Below the pieces are notes generated by a model. That model made no database searches and was not told where the DNA came from. It saw only the letters and a program-made list of their open reading frames with translations. A DNA stretch of 64,000 bases, taken from assembly GCF_014898055.3 (NCBI RefSeq), contig NW_023601543.1, positions 15,523,314-15,587,313 on the forward strand, given 5' to 3'. Shown here one piece after another: positions 22,161-35,174 of the stretch (position 1 is the stretch's first letter; the number at the start of each line of letters is the position of its first letter). The translations under genes and the position numbers were made by a program. Origin of the DNA: Talpa occidentalis (lineage: Eukaryota; Chordata; Mammalia; Eulipotyphla; Talpidae).

Positions 22161-23020
22161 TGTGGGATCTTAGATGGTTCAATACTGAAAATAACATAAT
22201 AAGATTTCACTTTGAAATCAAAACTCCCAATTAATGAGACATTTTGGATTAGAATTACAAGGGCTGTCACAGGGCTTCTTTCATGTATTACAAATATATA
22301 GAATATTAAGTGTGGCTAGAGCTTTCTTATTTTAAATATCTCTAATTCTAAATCATCCCACATAAGGAAGAATTACCATACCAGCTACATGAGCCTATTC
22401 ACCACCAGAGATAGAGGTCTGGTGGATTTTCCTTTTCAACTCTAACAAGACGTCTTGAACCTTGTTTATTGTTGCTCTGTGAGTGATTTCATAACCTTCG
22501 GAGGTAAGTGATCACCACCTTAGCCCACTCCTTGCATTAACATTTTATACATTACATAAGTTGTCTGTGGCTTCTATCCTGGTTGATAAAATCTTATGAT
22601 GTTTGAATGTGTTTCTCCTCACTCTAAAGAACTCGGAAATTGATGGATCCTGAGATATGTTAATAACATTTACATTCACTCATATGGACCATATAAGCCT
22701 ATAGGAAGATACTTAGATTTATACTCAATTGAATTCTAGATACTTCATTTGGCTTTGTCTGGTTTGAAACCACAGTTTTTGGGCTGTTTGGATATTCCCC
22801 TGAAGTCAGAGAATGTCTTTCAACTGATATATTTACCATTATAATTTCTATATTCTCTATTATACAGTAAATTAATCAATTATGCTTCATGAATGAGAAA
22901 TGGCTCCATAGAAAATGCATTCTATTCTATTCACCTTTAAGAATTTACCTTTGCTCTCTGTGTATCATTATGGAAGTATGCCTTTTCATGTATTTCATCA
23001 ACTATAGTTAATCTCTCTTT
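22161..23020. other. AT-rich, nothing recognised
   Basis: No open frame above 60 codons and no named repeat. Confidence 0.4.
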
Positions 23021-23300
23021 TAAAAAAAATCACGTTGTTGAAGTATGATTGACATACAAAAAATTGTCACAACTTTGGCCAGTCAGAGTCTATTTTAAAT
23101 TTCCTCGTATGTCCTTCTTATGTGACCCAATAATCATTGAAAGCTTTGTTGTTTTCTGGCATAAGATTCCAGGCTCATTTTATACCTTTCAGCCCCAGAC
23201 ATGGAATCACTCATTTCTCCAAGGAAAAACAGTACATTTCTTAGTGGAAAAACTGTATCAGAGAACAGACTCTGAGCACTAGAGGTCACTGTGGGGGCTT
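23021..23300. repeat. Old LINE-derived sequence, probably L1M-type
   Basis: cacgttgttgaagtatgatt and gacatacaaaaaattgtcac resemble an L1M 3' end in reverse. This is followed by ctttggccagtcagagtc and catggaatcactcatttctc, the repeat also suspected at 1.6 kb. The 77-codon plus frame here is repeat-derived. Confidence 0.4.
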
Positions 23301-26300
23301 CATTGCTCTGGGTCATTTCAGTGAACAGAGCTAGAAAGTAAATATCAGTGTTCTTTTTCCTGTTTCATTGGATATTTCCCATTCTTTTCCAATGGCATAG
23401 AATTCCTAATTTTTGATTCCTAACACAATAAACATAACTACTTATGTGCTTAATAAGGGAAACCAGAATAATTCCAAAATAACAATACAGTATTAAGACA
23501 AAAAATGAAACTACTGAATAAAATTTGAGCTTTTCTGTAGTTCCTTTTGTTCCTAACTGCATCCCATTAAAATTGTGCAGTCAGATTTCTTTATTCTAAA
23601 ATCATAGCTCCTCATTCTGTGTGCTTAAATATGAATTTGTCTGATAGTTTCATTCAATTGTTTGCTTTCAGTTTGAAGGTCTTGACTTTTAGCAGTTGAT
23701 AGTTCTTAGTTTTCAGAAAGTGAAAATTTCTACTCCTATTCTTTCCCTGCTAGAGAGAGCAATTAGAGGGACAGGGAGGTCCTACTTACCTGTCTGCCTG
23801 GAGATGATGGGAAATTTCAGATGCTTAGTTTATTTGGTTTTGTTCTATATGCAGTGGTACAAGATCCATGTATATAATTTCTGATTGAATAAGGCAGTTC
23901 TGACTCCTATTATTTAATTTCTGGTAATAGAATCTCACACTTTCAATTATTTCTTGACTAGTGGAGTCTGTCGTATCTTAAAATTACTTAATTTCCTACC
24001 CTTTTCTGAGCTATATATACATTCTTCTTTTTATAACATCACAACATTCCCTTAGCAATTACATGTATCATATATTGTTAACCAAAGTCGGTAGTTTATA
24101 ACATGATTTTTCCAAATAGTATTTAATGCAAGCAAGTCATTAAATTTCAAAACTACTAATTTCTTACATTAGCTCAAATCTGCCCCATTCCCAATTTTGC
24201 TTCCCGTGGATGTTGCATAAATTGCAGTCTTTAATATTAAGGTAAACCAGAAACATCTCATTTTCATTATATGATATGATTTTAAATCACCTTTTGGAAT
24301 TTAAATGATATTCAGTACTAAATTCCCACATGAATTATACATCTTAAAAAAACAAGATGCAAAATGAATATTTTACACCAAAAAAAAATTAAGATGAGCT
24401 AATTCATTAAGATAAGATTTTGTCCATGCCCTGCCTGTAGTCCATCTCTACCATTTTTGGCAGTTTCTGTCAGGAATGCAGGATGTCCTTATCTCCTTTT
24501 TTCCCTTGCACTGAGGAGCACCCATAGTAACCCCGTATAATCTAGAAACACAAGAGTTCACCCCACTTTTTGAGGTTCTAATGAGGCATGTTCACAGCAA
24601 AACTAGACTAGAGGGCTAGATTCCTACCTGAAACAACAAAGCCTTTCTGTGCTGAACAGGACTCAGGTTTAGCAAATTCCCAGTATGTAGAGGGAAAGTG
24701 AAGAGGAAAGATAAGGGCTTTCTACATGTGCACTCAACTCCATGTTCTCATGCATTTCTACCTTTCATTTGGGGGTGTGGTCTGCATTTCCTTCTCTGGG
24801 GTCTTGCCCTCTACTTGGCCTGCAACCTGAAAATTGGGTGTTCTGTAGTCTTCCATCTTGAAGACCCACAAATCATGTTCTCTTGACATCTTACTGCTGC
24901 TCTGCAGGTGGGGTAGGAAGTGGGGTAGAGAGTACTAATTTTACTTCTCCCACCTGAGGGAAAACCTGTCTCCATTCATAACTTGCATGAAGACATTTTT
25001 GTGGCTACCAGAGAATTCCCTTCTGAAAGGGCCCCAAGTTTGGGAATTTAAAAGCAAGAATGATTTGCCAGATAGTTCTGTTTTCTACTCTGCTACCTGC
25101 CTCTTCTAGCACAATAAGCACAGAGCAACTACTTTCTTGAAGGAATGGAAGGGGAAGGAGGAAGATGACAGGTGGAATCTACCTTTACTCCCTAGATTGA
25201 TGATAAACAAATGCAATGGCAGTCACACATCCAAGCCCAGGTCTTTAAGGAATGAAGGCTGTAGGAGGAGGTCACATCTCTGGAGTACAGTACAAAACTG
25301 AGAAGCTTATGGGCCCCGTAGATCCTGTAAGAGAAGTTCTAGAAGGACTTCTTTAGATTGAAGAAATGGAGGCACCATGGGAATTTTAGGGAGAATTCAG
25401 GAAAACTCCTTGTTTCTAGATTTAGAGTTGTATTTACCTTCTCTGTTTCTTTTTGAGAGGGTGGTAGAAAAAGAGAGGATTCCCCAACTATTGGAGAATT
25501 AAAAAAAAAAAAAGTTTTCAAATCTTACCCCACCTATTGCATAACCTTGGCGCAGAGGGAAGATGGATGAGCTATTTCCAACTAGTGGGACCTCCACTAC
25601 CCCCTGTACCTCCCCCAGTGCCCACTGCCAGATCGTGAATCTAGAGAAGACAGAAAAGTACCACTTTCAGAGGTGACAAAAGGTGGATGGGAAGAATATT
25701 ATCTTTCCAAAGGAAAATGTAAGGAAGCAAATTAAAGTCAACTTTTAAATATGCACATGGCAATTACACATTTCTGCCATTAATTATTGGACCACAGTGA
25801 ATTTCTGAGAAAGTACAAAGGTAACAGATCGAGTCTGTTTCTGAAAAATAAAATATATAATCATTTAAAAAAAGTTAAGGATTTTTGAGGCAAGTGAAGT
25901 TGCCAACTGGCTCTTGAGATGGAGGTAGACTCTCAGATGAGATACATTTTTGAAAAATACTGTTAAAACAAATTGTTGGAGGTCTCATAATGAGCTGCAT
26001 GAACCTATTACCTAGTCCAAAGAAAATAAGTAAAGCCAATATCACTGGCCTGGCAGACAACAAAATTGGAGAAAGCACTTCTAAAACCTTTTGGGTCACC
26101 ACGGGGGAGTGGCATTCAGATAGACTTGCTAGTCCAGAAGTCTAGTAAGCATTTACCGTGTGTTTAGTAATTATGGAGTACACTTATGCTAATGAGAGCA
26201 GATTTACAGATTAGTAATGCATTTTAACGATTTAATTATAACCCAGAGTGATAATACAAGGGATGAAATTGTACATTGCAATGCTGTCACTGATAGAAGC

Positions 26301-27195
26301 TGCTTTGTTTTTTATTTTTTTTAAAGGTGTGCACACATGGGTTAGGGGCAAGAGAGGAAATTTATAGGAGTTCTGGGAGTGTGCATGTAATAGATCCCTG
26401 GTTTATAATAAAATAACTAGAGCAGAAAAGTGCAGCATTATAGACTCAACAGAAAGAATTTCCAGGAAGTGTTTTGTTTCAGAAAGGATAAACTGAGTAA
26501 GGGAGCATGCACCTCTACATGCTACCTCCTAATAAGAGCCTGTCAATGAAGGATTTTGTTGCAGTTAGTATTTAACCATTGTTAAGACATAGTGAGCCAC
26601 CAAAAGTCAAAGATGAGGTATTAGTAAGTGGCTTTTAGGAAAGTCTATTATCTGAACTGCTTATTTAGCATCCAGTGTCGTTTAGTTGAGAGCACAGTCT
26701 CCAGGGGAGACTGAGAGCTTGATAGTGATTTAGCAGGGAGGAAAGGAAGAAAGAGTTGCAGGATGAGACACTATTTAGGCCTTCCCTGGCCTCAGGAGTC
26801 TCAACATGAGGGTAGCAGGGGCAGGGGACAGTGGATAAAAGACAAACTTTTTCCACTTCCAAATTTGGCTCTAGTTAGTCCTATTATTCACTCCACCAGG
26901 AAACTTGAAACTGGAAAGATAAGCCCTTTACATTTTTATAACCGTTTCTAACTTTGTAATGAGCTCTATTCCTTATCACTTTTGATCTCTACAGAACCTG
27001 TGAAGTTATCAGAGTCAGCTTTTATTATATCCATTTACCAAATAGCCACTTGCGTTTTCATGTACCCTTTTGTGTTGGCTTATTCTTGAGCAGGGAAGAG
27101 GCTCAAGGACTTAAAGAAATAAACTGCTAACCGGAAACAAAGGCAACACAGTATTCTATCTGGGTTGCATTTTGAAACTGCTTTATGAGGGGAAA
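23301..27195. other. Long AT-rich stretch without recognised gene or repeat
   Basis: About 3.9 kb in which I find only short frames (at most 75 codons), A-tracts (25500-25513) and no repeat I can name with confidence. Very old, unrecognisable repeats are likely. Confidence 0.4.
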
Positions 27196-27990
27196 TAGAT
27201 ATCTATACTACAACTTTATATATTTAAAGTGTACTATATGATAACTTTCGACATGTATAACCCTGTGAAACCGCTACTATCCGATGATGAGCTTAGCCAA
27301 TACTGCCAAGTTTCCTCATACCCTTTTATAATTACTCCTTACTCTTATTTTTACTTTTTTCTTTTTAACTTGGATTTCATATGCCTTTATTCTAGTTTCT
27401 TTAGGTACAAGCTGAGATCACTGACCTGAGATCTTTATTCCTTTCTAACAGGCATTCGGTGCTACAAATTTTCCTCTCCGCACTGCTTTGGTAATAACGC
27501 TGAACTTGGATAAGTTGAGTTTTCATTTTCCTTCAGTTTAAAATAACTTTCTAATTTCCACTTTGATTTCTTTTTTATCGGTGGCTTATATAGAAGTATA
27601 TTATTGACTTTCTAGATATACACAGTTTACTTCCTTTGTGGACAGGGAATATAGTTTATGAGATTTGAATCCTTTGAAATTTATTAACACTTGTTTCACG
27701 GCCCATAATATGATCTATGTTGGTAAATGTTCTATGTTCACCTGAAAATAATTTGCATTCTGTACTTGAGTATTTTATAAATATCTGTCTGCTAAAGTTG
27801 GAGTATTGTTAGTATGTTTTATATCTTGATTTTTTTTGTCTACTTGTTTTAGCAGTTGTTGTGAGAGAAGTCTTGAAATTTCCAAATACATTGTGATTAT
27901 TTCTCCTCGCAAATCTTTCAGTCTTTGTTTCAGCTTTGTTATTAGGTACATACATGTGTTCAGGAATTTGGTATGTGTGGTGTATGGTAT
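27196..27990 (-). mobile_element. Old L1, ORF2 region
   Basis: Minus-strand landmarks in order include gtggacagggaatatagttt, gaaatttattaacacttg, cggcccataatatgatctat, aaatgttctatgttcacctg, tttgcattctgtactt and gttattaggtacatacatg. This is the degenerate ORF2 pattern. The left part (27200-27300) is less certain. Confidence 0.7.
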
Positions 27991-29155
27991 GGAGGACAGG
28001 AGAAATAAGAAGCAACATCTCTGCTAAGTTGCTATAGGTTGTTGTGATAATCCAGCTTGGAGCTATGAGGTTTTGTTGCCTCTGGTGATGGAGAACAAGG
28101 AAATTAAAGGAAGATAAATTTAAAAGGATGTTAATATGATAGATGTTAATGTGATATGAGGGGGTAACCTGAAGATATTAGGATGTTTTTCTATGATCTC
28201 ATTTTAATTTAGTAAATACTTGTAACAATAATGGTGTTAGAGAGCCATAGGCTTCTGATATGGTTACTTGAAGTCTTCAGATTCAAACCACATCCTTGGT
28301 TTTTCTTTTCTTTTTTTGCTATCCTCTGATTTTTTTTTTAATTTTCTCTATATTTTACATCATTTTTCATTTTTGTACAGTTTCCTTGGTTTTTCCCTAG
28401 AAGGAGAGTTACCCCAATTAATATTTTACCTTCTTCCACAATAAATAGAATTGCCAATTTCTTGTAGTATTTATGACCATCCACAAAAAGGACTTCTTTA
28501 GTGGGATGACAGAATTTTGTGGCAGTTGAGGAACCTTTCTTAACAGAAAATTGGCACATTTTCCTGACTACCTTTCTTTTTTCCTCCCTCCTCATTCAAT
28601 TCCTGGATAAATGTCAGGCCCCTGAGGACTTGGCGAAGCAGAGCCACAGTGCGAATTTTAGATCACTTCCAGACTTTCATGTAACAGAGAAATGAAGTAT
28701 CTTGTTTGAATGACAGATAGTTGGGATCTATCTTGCAGTCAAACTTAGTTTTAAATGATACATCTAGGTTGCTTTATATTAAGGTTAAGAGAAGTCAACA
28801 CATTCTCTTGTCTTACTGAAAAAGCATTGACCTATAAAAATAAAGGAACTTTGTTAGGTATGTTCCTATGTAAATACTCATCACTATCTCATGACAAGTG
28901 GGAAAAGAGATATTTTTCCTCTCTATAGTATGTATTTCTGTTCCATCAATGATCCTCCAGCATGAGTTCATAGAATGTCCTAAATTATTTATTGAAGTAC
29001 TATATGAAATTTGAGAAATAACAGGGCTTTAATGGGGAGGGTTTGATGTAGCTTGAACAATTCCTATTGCCCTATTATTTGATGTAATGGGGTGAAAAGC
29101 ATTTGGGAAAGAGTGAGTTGCCCGATACTTGGCATATTAGTCATCTAAAATAGTA
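27991..29155. other. No recognised gene
   Basis: Includes an 85-codon, lysine-rich minus frame (28338-28595) that ends near an A-rich tract on the minus strand. A decayed processed pseudogene is conceivable, but I recognise no parent protein. Confidence 0.35.
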
Positions 29156-29157
29156 AG

Positions 29158-29604
29158 TGGTTGGCAAAATAATGGCTTCCTCAAGATGTCCACTTCCTAA
29201 ATCTCAGAGCCAGTATGTTAATTTACCTGAGAGATATGATTAAGGCTCTTGTGATGAGGGGATAAGACTGGGTTATCTGGGGAAGGCCCAGTGGTATCTG
29301 AAATGTGCTGATGAGAAGTGGTGGAAAGGTCGGTAACAGAAGGAAATGTGATGAAAGAAGCAGAGGTCAGAGACAAAGAAAGACTGAAAAATGCAGGAAG
29401 CCATGACCAAAGGAATGCAAATGACCTCTATAAACTGGAGAAGGTAAGAAAGTTGATTATCTCCAAGAATCAGTAGGAATGCAGTACCCCTCTGTACACC
29501 TTGATTTTAGTATTTATAACCTCCACGATTGTATGATGGTGTGTGTTGTTTTAAGTTACTAAGTTTATAGTGATATTCTACAGCAGCAATAGGAAACTAA
29601 TACA
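29158..29604 (+). mobile_element. MLT1-type MaLR LTR
   Basis: ctcaagatgtccacttcct, agatatgattaaggctcttg, gggttatctggggaaggccc, gcaggaagccatgaccaaag, then ttttaagttactaagtttat and the terminus gcaataggaaactaatac. A diverged solo LTR. Confidence 0.8.
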
Positions 29605-29940
29605 ACAAGTAACAGAGTCACCACAGTTAGTGACTTAAAGCAGCAGACATATGGTTTCTTACAGGTTTTACATGTCAGATCAGGCATGACTTAAGAAGGT
29701 CTGCTGTATAGTGCCTCACAAGGCTGCAATCAAGGTGTCAGCCAACTGTGATCTCATCTGAAATCCTGACTGGGAAAAATTCTGTTTCCAGGATCATGCA
29801 GTGTGTTGGCAGACTAAATCTTGTATCTTTAGAACCCAGGTTTCTGTTTTCCTGTTGACTGTGGACCAGAGACCACTTGCAGCCACTAGAGGCACACAGC
29901 AGCTCCTTGTCATGTGGCCCCCTCCATAGGCCATTTCACA

Positions 29941-29972
<32 letters not shown>

Positions 29973-30155
29973 CATTCAATCACCATTGCTGTATAATTGT
30001 AAATAACCTATCCTTAAGAGTGACAGTCCATCACCTTTGCCATCTTCCTTTAGTGATAGCAAGTCATGAGTGTTGCCCATATTCAGTGGGAGAGGATTAA
30101 TGTAGGATGTGAGCATGGGGGTCACCCTGAGATCTGTTTATCACACTTGGCATTA
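29605..30155 (-). mobile_element. Ancient LTR-type repeat (ERVL/MaLR class)
   Basis: agttagtgacttaaagcagc, cacaaggctgcaatcaaggt, gtcagccaactgtgatctca, ctgactgggaaaaattctg and gtggccccctccatagg match a common mammalian LTR-type repeat whose exact name I am unsure of. A (GT)n tract lies inside. Confidence 0.55.
29942..29970 (+). repeat. (GT)n microsatellite
   Basis: About 14 uninterrupted dinucleotide units within the ancient LTR-type repeat. Confidence 0.97.
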
Positions 30156-30254
30156 CAATTCACAATAATTAATCAATCCTGATTATCTGCTGCTATCTAG
30201 TGAGATTTAGAATCAGAGCGTTGAACTTGGCAGAGATGGGAAAGTTAAAGTCCT

Positions 30255-30747
30255 TGAGAGCATACATATGCTCCTGAAAATACTCGTGCTAGAATGTTTG
30301 CAGCAACTCTATTTGTAACAGGTAGAAATAGAGAAGCTACCCATATAGTAGAATAAATTAGCATTACTTTGGATGAATATACAATTAACAGATAAGAGAA
30401 GGAACACTGTAAAACTATGTTCAACCATCTGAATGAACCACTAAAACATAATAGTGAGTCAAAGCAACTAGACCTAAGAATGCATACTGGCGAGTTCAGT
30501 TTATATAAAACACAAAAGCACATTAATCCACTGATAGAAGTCAGTTTAGTTGTTAGCCTTGGGCTATAGTGACTGATGGAGAGCTTGGGTACTCTGGGAT
30601 GCTAGCAATGTTTGCGTTTTTGATCTGGGTATCAATTACATGGACGTGTTAAGTTTGTGAAATTCATTCTGCTTGACACTTATGATTTGTACATTACCTT
30701 GTATATGTTATACCTCAATTAAAAGCTTTTCTTAAAAAGAAAATAGG
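30255..30747 (+). mobile_element. Old L1 (L1M) 3' end
   Basis: gcagcaactctatttgtaac, then a decayed ORF2 end, then 3' UTR wording ttgatctgggtatcaattac, gtgaaattcattctgcttga, cacttatgatttgtacatta and atacctcaattaaaagc. 5' truncated. Confidence 0.75.
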
Positions 30748-33700
30748 CCAAGGTTTTGACTGTGGAATCCAGTGAGAGTTGTGAGAATGCCCAAGGGCAG
30801 CAGGAAACTGTAGTAGGGTGGTGTAGCCTGCCAATCTGTTCAGGAAAAGGACAGGGGATTCTAGTCATGAAACCACCTGAGGTAGGTGCAGGCCTATTAC
30901 CAGGAGATAAACAGTGTTCTCCAAGCCCTGCATTCAATTCACAGTGGAGGTGGTCTTGGGGGATGCTTCTGTTTATTGTTTCTTGCCAGTTGCCAAAGAT
31001 ACTTTTTAAAGCAGACTGTCTGTGGATGGACAAAATGGACACCCCTCTCCCCAAGGACCCTAATAAACTAGTAGTGTGGTTTCAAGGAGTCTTCTGTGTC
31101 AATGAGAAACCCATTTTGGCTGGGTTCCCCGGTGGCCTTTTTGTGAGCGCTCCATAATCTGTCAGCTGATGCTAGGGAAGAGCAGCAGGGCCTAAAATGG
31201 GAACAAAAAGTCACAAAGACTTTCTGAAGCAATTAGGTACCCCCATGGAGCATTCTGGATTGTGACTTCAAGTCACAGGCTTCTTCTTGGCCTTCATGGA
31301 CCTTTTATTTACTTTTCGGACTCTCCTTCCCACTGGAGTCCAGAGGAAGCAGCGAGAGGATGGCACAAAGCCAGAGTCCTCCACGAGTGAGCTCTTTATC
31401 TTCCTTCTACAGAAGCTACGTGCAGAAACAGCTACTCAGGCTGTCCCTTAAGCAGCTTCATTGTCAAAGGCTCAATAGAATTCTCCCTCTGAACAAAGGG
31501 AGATACATTTCTTTATCTCTCTAATTAATGCTTAGACTTTAAAAAAAAAATGTGTTCGGTCTGCAGCCTAGAGGATGAACTACCTGAAAAAAAGGAGTAT
31601 TTTTCTTTGGAAGGAAAAAAAAGTTGATGCCGTCTCTGCTGTATAGATTTTCACATCAGTCGGAAGCTTGATAAATAGAGATTCAGAAAAAAAAATTCCA
31701 GGGGGTGTATTCTGCCCCAGCCTAGACATTCAGGCTCCAATTCCCATTATCTAGCAGTCCAGTGGGTTGAAATGGAGCAAATGCAGATCACTGTGAGCTA
31801 CACTAAATGTGTGTTGCACCAACCACTGTTTAATATGTGCAATTCTTTCTGCTTCACAGTTATGCATTTTCTAGTCCTGTGCCAAAAGACCAGTCATCAA
31901 AATATAGTGTGCTGGTGGGGAGCAGAAATAAGTATAGAATGCATTCAAACTTTCTGTCTCCCAGATCAATTCTAAATTGACCCTGCTGGCTTCGGGAACT
32001 TGGTGCACGGATCTGCTGAAGCTTATCTCCGCGAATAAATCTCCCCTCTCTTCCTTTCATCCCTCCCACTGCATACTGTCCTCACTCTTTCTGCTGCTTT
32101 TTTTGTGGTGTTATCTCTCTTCCCTGCTTCTTTCTGGGTGATTGGGCCTCGGCATCTGCCTTGCTACATCCCAACATGTGATCATTTTGAGTATCTCGCA
32201 AGAGCCACAAAACAAGTAAAAATCAGACGACAGCACATCTAAATGATCAGGAATTTATTCTGATGAAACAATATCTCAAAATAGTTTAGCAAAATGACAC
32301 AGGGTTTGTTACATGCATGGCCAGAGAATAATCTAGAAGTTGAAATAGCTGTGGGCTTGTATGCTGTACATACTATAAAACTTCGCCTTCAACTATGACA
32401 GAGACTGTGAACATAAAATAAGTATAGAAGAAAGAGGAGCCAGGCAGCAGAGCAAGTGCTTTCCATTCTGTTCCCTTGGAAAAAAGAGAGATATTTTTAT
32501 ATTTCAAGTAAGGCCTGAATTGCTGAGATTCTCTCTTTCTGAGACCAAAGGAACCTCTCCAGAGCCAGCAAATTCAGTTTTCGTCCAGAGGCATTATTAT
32601 ACTTTATTTTTTCCTGCCACAAATTCCAGTCTTGCATCTTTAGGTTGAAATCCCTCTTCCCCAGAGCTCCTGCTCCAGTGTGGCGCCCCTGCCCCTGCTT
32701 GCTTAGATGCTAGATGAGTTGCACCATGCGTGGCTTTGGCTTAGGCTGTCCATTTGGGGTCAACCCCAAAACGGCATCTGGTTGCAAAGTTTGAGGCATG
32801 AAGATTCCTGATCAAACACAGCAGCACCAAGTAACCAAGGCATATAACGCCAAGGAGGAAAGAAAATGAAGTTGATACAGGCGTGAGGGACTTGGTAGGA
32901 GAGAAGCTACAGCCCATTGGCCATGGAAGCACCCCCAGAGCCTGCACTCTCAGGCTCCCCCCCAGAGGAGCTGTTCTATTTTTCCTAACTGTTCCAGATC
33001 AGCTCCCTTTTTGTGTTCACCCCTGTGGAGTTTGTTTGCTTCAAAAGACTCTCTTGCCTGAAGCTTCTAGTTGCAACTTTTTGTTTGGAATGTCATCGTG
33101 ACTTTCACACTAATTCGGCCATCCATGCTACCTCATCTGGTGATGCAAAGGCATGAAGTTGAATGAAACATCTGTGTAAAGACATGAACACCAAGGTCCC
33201 AGCCCACCTAACCAGAAGGCAGCATTCTGTAAATAAAAAGAAGAAAGTAGAAGGGGCAGTTAAGGGGACAGTAGGGGAGACAGTTCTGCCTTCTGGTTCG
33301 GACAAATATAGCATTCCATGCCTGTCACCCTTCCTAACCTTATCACTTTTCCCATCCAACTGTAAGCCTTGACATGATCACTGCAGCCTCTAACCACAGG
33401 TGCCATCCCTGCAGCCTCAGTTTCCCCCTCCCCACACATATATACCCAACATCCTGCATTCCTGTTCATTTTATGACCCCATTCTTGAAAGTTTTATTTT
33501 CACTTACCCTTTGCTCACAAATACTCAGGGAGAAGGGGTGACCTCTATGGTCTCTCAGTCAGCTCTGACTACCTCCGTCCCCCAGCCTCCTCCTGTCAGC
33601 CACACGCTAGCTATTGCCACTCAGGCATCTCTGGCGCGCCGGCTCAGCCTTCTGCTCTTCTCCTCTGGTACCTTTGCGAATCAGCCTGAGTGCTCTGATA

Positions 33701-33835
33701 GACAACCTCACACTTCTCCCCGTTCCAGCCCTCCCATGTCTCATGAAGTCCCAATGAAGTTCACAACAACACTTTTTTTTTTTTCCTCATTAACTTAGCA
33801 CTTGCCTGACAAGGTCAGCTTGATGCAAAATCCTG
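30748..33835. other. No recognised gene or repeat
   Basis: About 3.1 kb. Opposed open frames at 30719-31054 (minus, 111 codons) and 30756-31157 (plus, 133 codons) shadow each other. A plus frame at 33400-33798 (132 codons) is Ser/Pro-rich. None has splice or domain support. T-tract at 33772-33783. Confidence 0.4.
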
Positions 33836-33839
33836 AAGT

Positions 33840-34025
33840 ATTTCTTGAGCATGCCCCACCTTCCAGGTCTCGACAAACATCCCCTCATTTAAGCCCTGCG
33901 CGTGTCCATGAAGCAGGCATTGTTATCGCAGTTGCACGGGTGAGGAAACTGATAATCCAGAAAGGTTAACTCACTTGTCCAAGACTAAGTGACAATCAGG
34001 AGTCAAAGGTCAGGCTCTCTGCAGG
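33840..34025 (+). mobile_element. MIR SINE remnant
   Basis: catgaagcaggcattgttat, gcacgggtgaggaaactgat, aaggttaactcacttgtcc and aagtgacaatcaggagtcaa give the MIR core order. Confidence 0.75.
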
Positions 34026-34067
34026 GGTCAATTTGGCAGAGTCTGGCTGGAGTGGTCCTGCCCATCA

Positions 34068-34606
34068 TTTCTCTTTCTGCCACACTTCTCAGCTCCACCC
34101 AGGTGCCTGGCACTGCAGGTTTCACCAGGACCTTCCTGGCGTAGCGGGCACTGATTTGTATCTATTTCACCTCTTCTAGAAGAATGCAAGAGCTGGGAAA
34201 AGGCATCAAGAAGAGAAACCTTCAGGTGGGATGTTTATTTATAGTTTCCTACTCTGGGAGAGACTTTGAGGTGAGGACATGATCTTTGCTGCTTCAATCA
34301 GATGATAGAAGACAAGTGTCTACTTTGCTCATATGTAAAGTTAGCCTGGAAACCACACTGGACGTGGTTTAAAGCCTTGCAGTTTGGACAAGGAGCTCAA
34401 GCAGTGGTCAGGGGGACTCTGCTGGGGCTTGTGCTAATGCTTCGTAGCACTCCCACTTTGCGGTGCCTTTCCCAGCTCTTACATTCCTCCAGAAGAGGTG
34501 AAATAGATACAAATCAATGTCCACTAAGCCAGGAAGTTTCTGGTGAAACCTGAGGGTGCCAGGCACCTGGGCTGGAGCTGAGAAGAAGTGCAAGGGAAAG
34601 AGAAAC
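34068..34606. repeat. Long imperfect inverted repeat (hairpin), ~140-bp arms
   Basis: The left arm (34068-34206) and right arm (34462-34606) are reverse complements of each other, by eye ~85-90% identical, around a ~255-bp spacer. The longest exact stretch is ~26 bp, centred on gaggtgaaatagatacaaat in the right arm. Small indels occur elsewhere. Neither arm resembles the local SINE, L1, MIR or MER5. The cause could be an inverted duplication of unique DNA or an unknown palindromic transposon. An RNA crossing it would fold into a long stem. Confidence 0.9.
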
Positions 34607-34698
34607 GTTGGATAGGAGCATTCCCCTGACGTCCCAGGGAGGACCCCCTGTGCTCTCCCCTATGCTCCCTTGTCCTTCATTTCTTTGTGCTTCTATTA

Positions 34699-34997
34699 TT
34701 ATTATTTTTTTAAACTTTTTATTTATTTATTTATACAAGCTCCGGGCACAGTCAGAAGCGCGGACGGTGCGGGGGGGGGGTGCGGGTGAGAGAATTCACC
34801 AGAGCCAGAGTGGGGAGCAGAGCAGGCAGACTGAGGAAGTTCACTGCTGAGGGGAGCAGCGGGCGGCAGGAGAGGTCTGCGCGCCATGTGGGACCCTCCT
34901 CCGGTGGCCGGGGAGCAGCCAGGATCGAACCGGCGCTGCAGAGGCTGCGGGCAGCCCCGCAACCCAGCGCTCAACCGCTGCGCCACCGGGGAGGCCC
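34699..34997 (-). mobile_element. tRNA-derived SINE, young copy, 15-bp TSD
   Basis: CpG-rich young-type copy with identical flanks tttgtgcttctatta at 34684-34698 and 34998-35012. It contains a G9 run (34771-34779). Confidence 0.96.
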
Positions 34998-35174
34998 TTT
35001 GTGCTTCTATTAAAGGAGCCAACCCACTCTCATGTATTTCCTAGTTCTATTTCTCAATTCCCCTCTAGCCATAATCTTCTTAAAGATCCGGGACCACATC
35101 ACATGTAATCGTGCGTAGTACTTTTAAGTAGATGCCCTTTGTTCAATTGAAATGAAGTCAAAAGGATGAATGCA

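Noticed and set aside
28338..28595. Possible processed pseudogene (lysine-rich 85-codon minus frame followed by A-rich DNA)
   Set aside because: No parent gene recognised, no TSD found, and the A-rich tract is ordinary for this AT-rich stretch.
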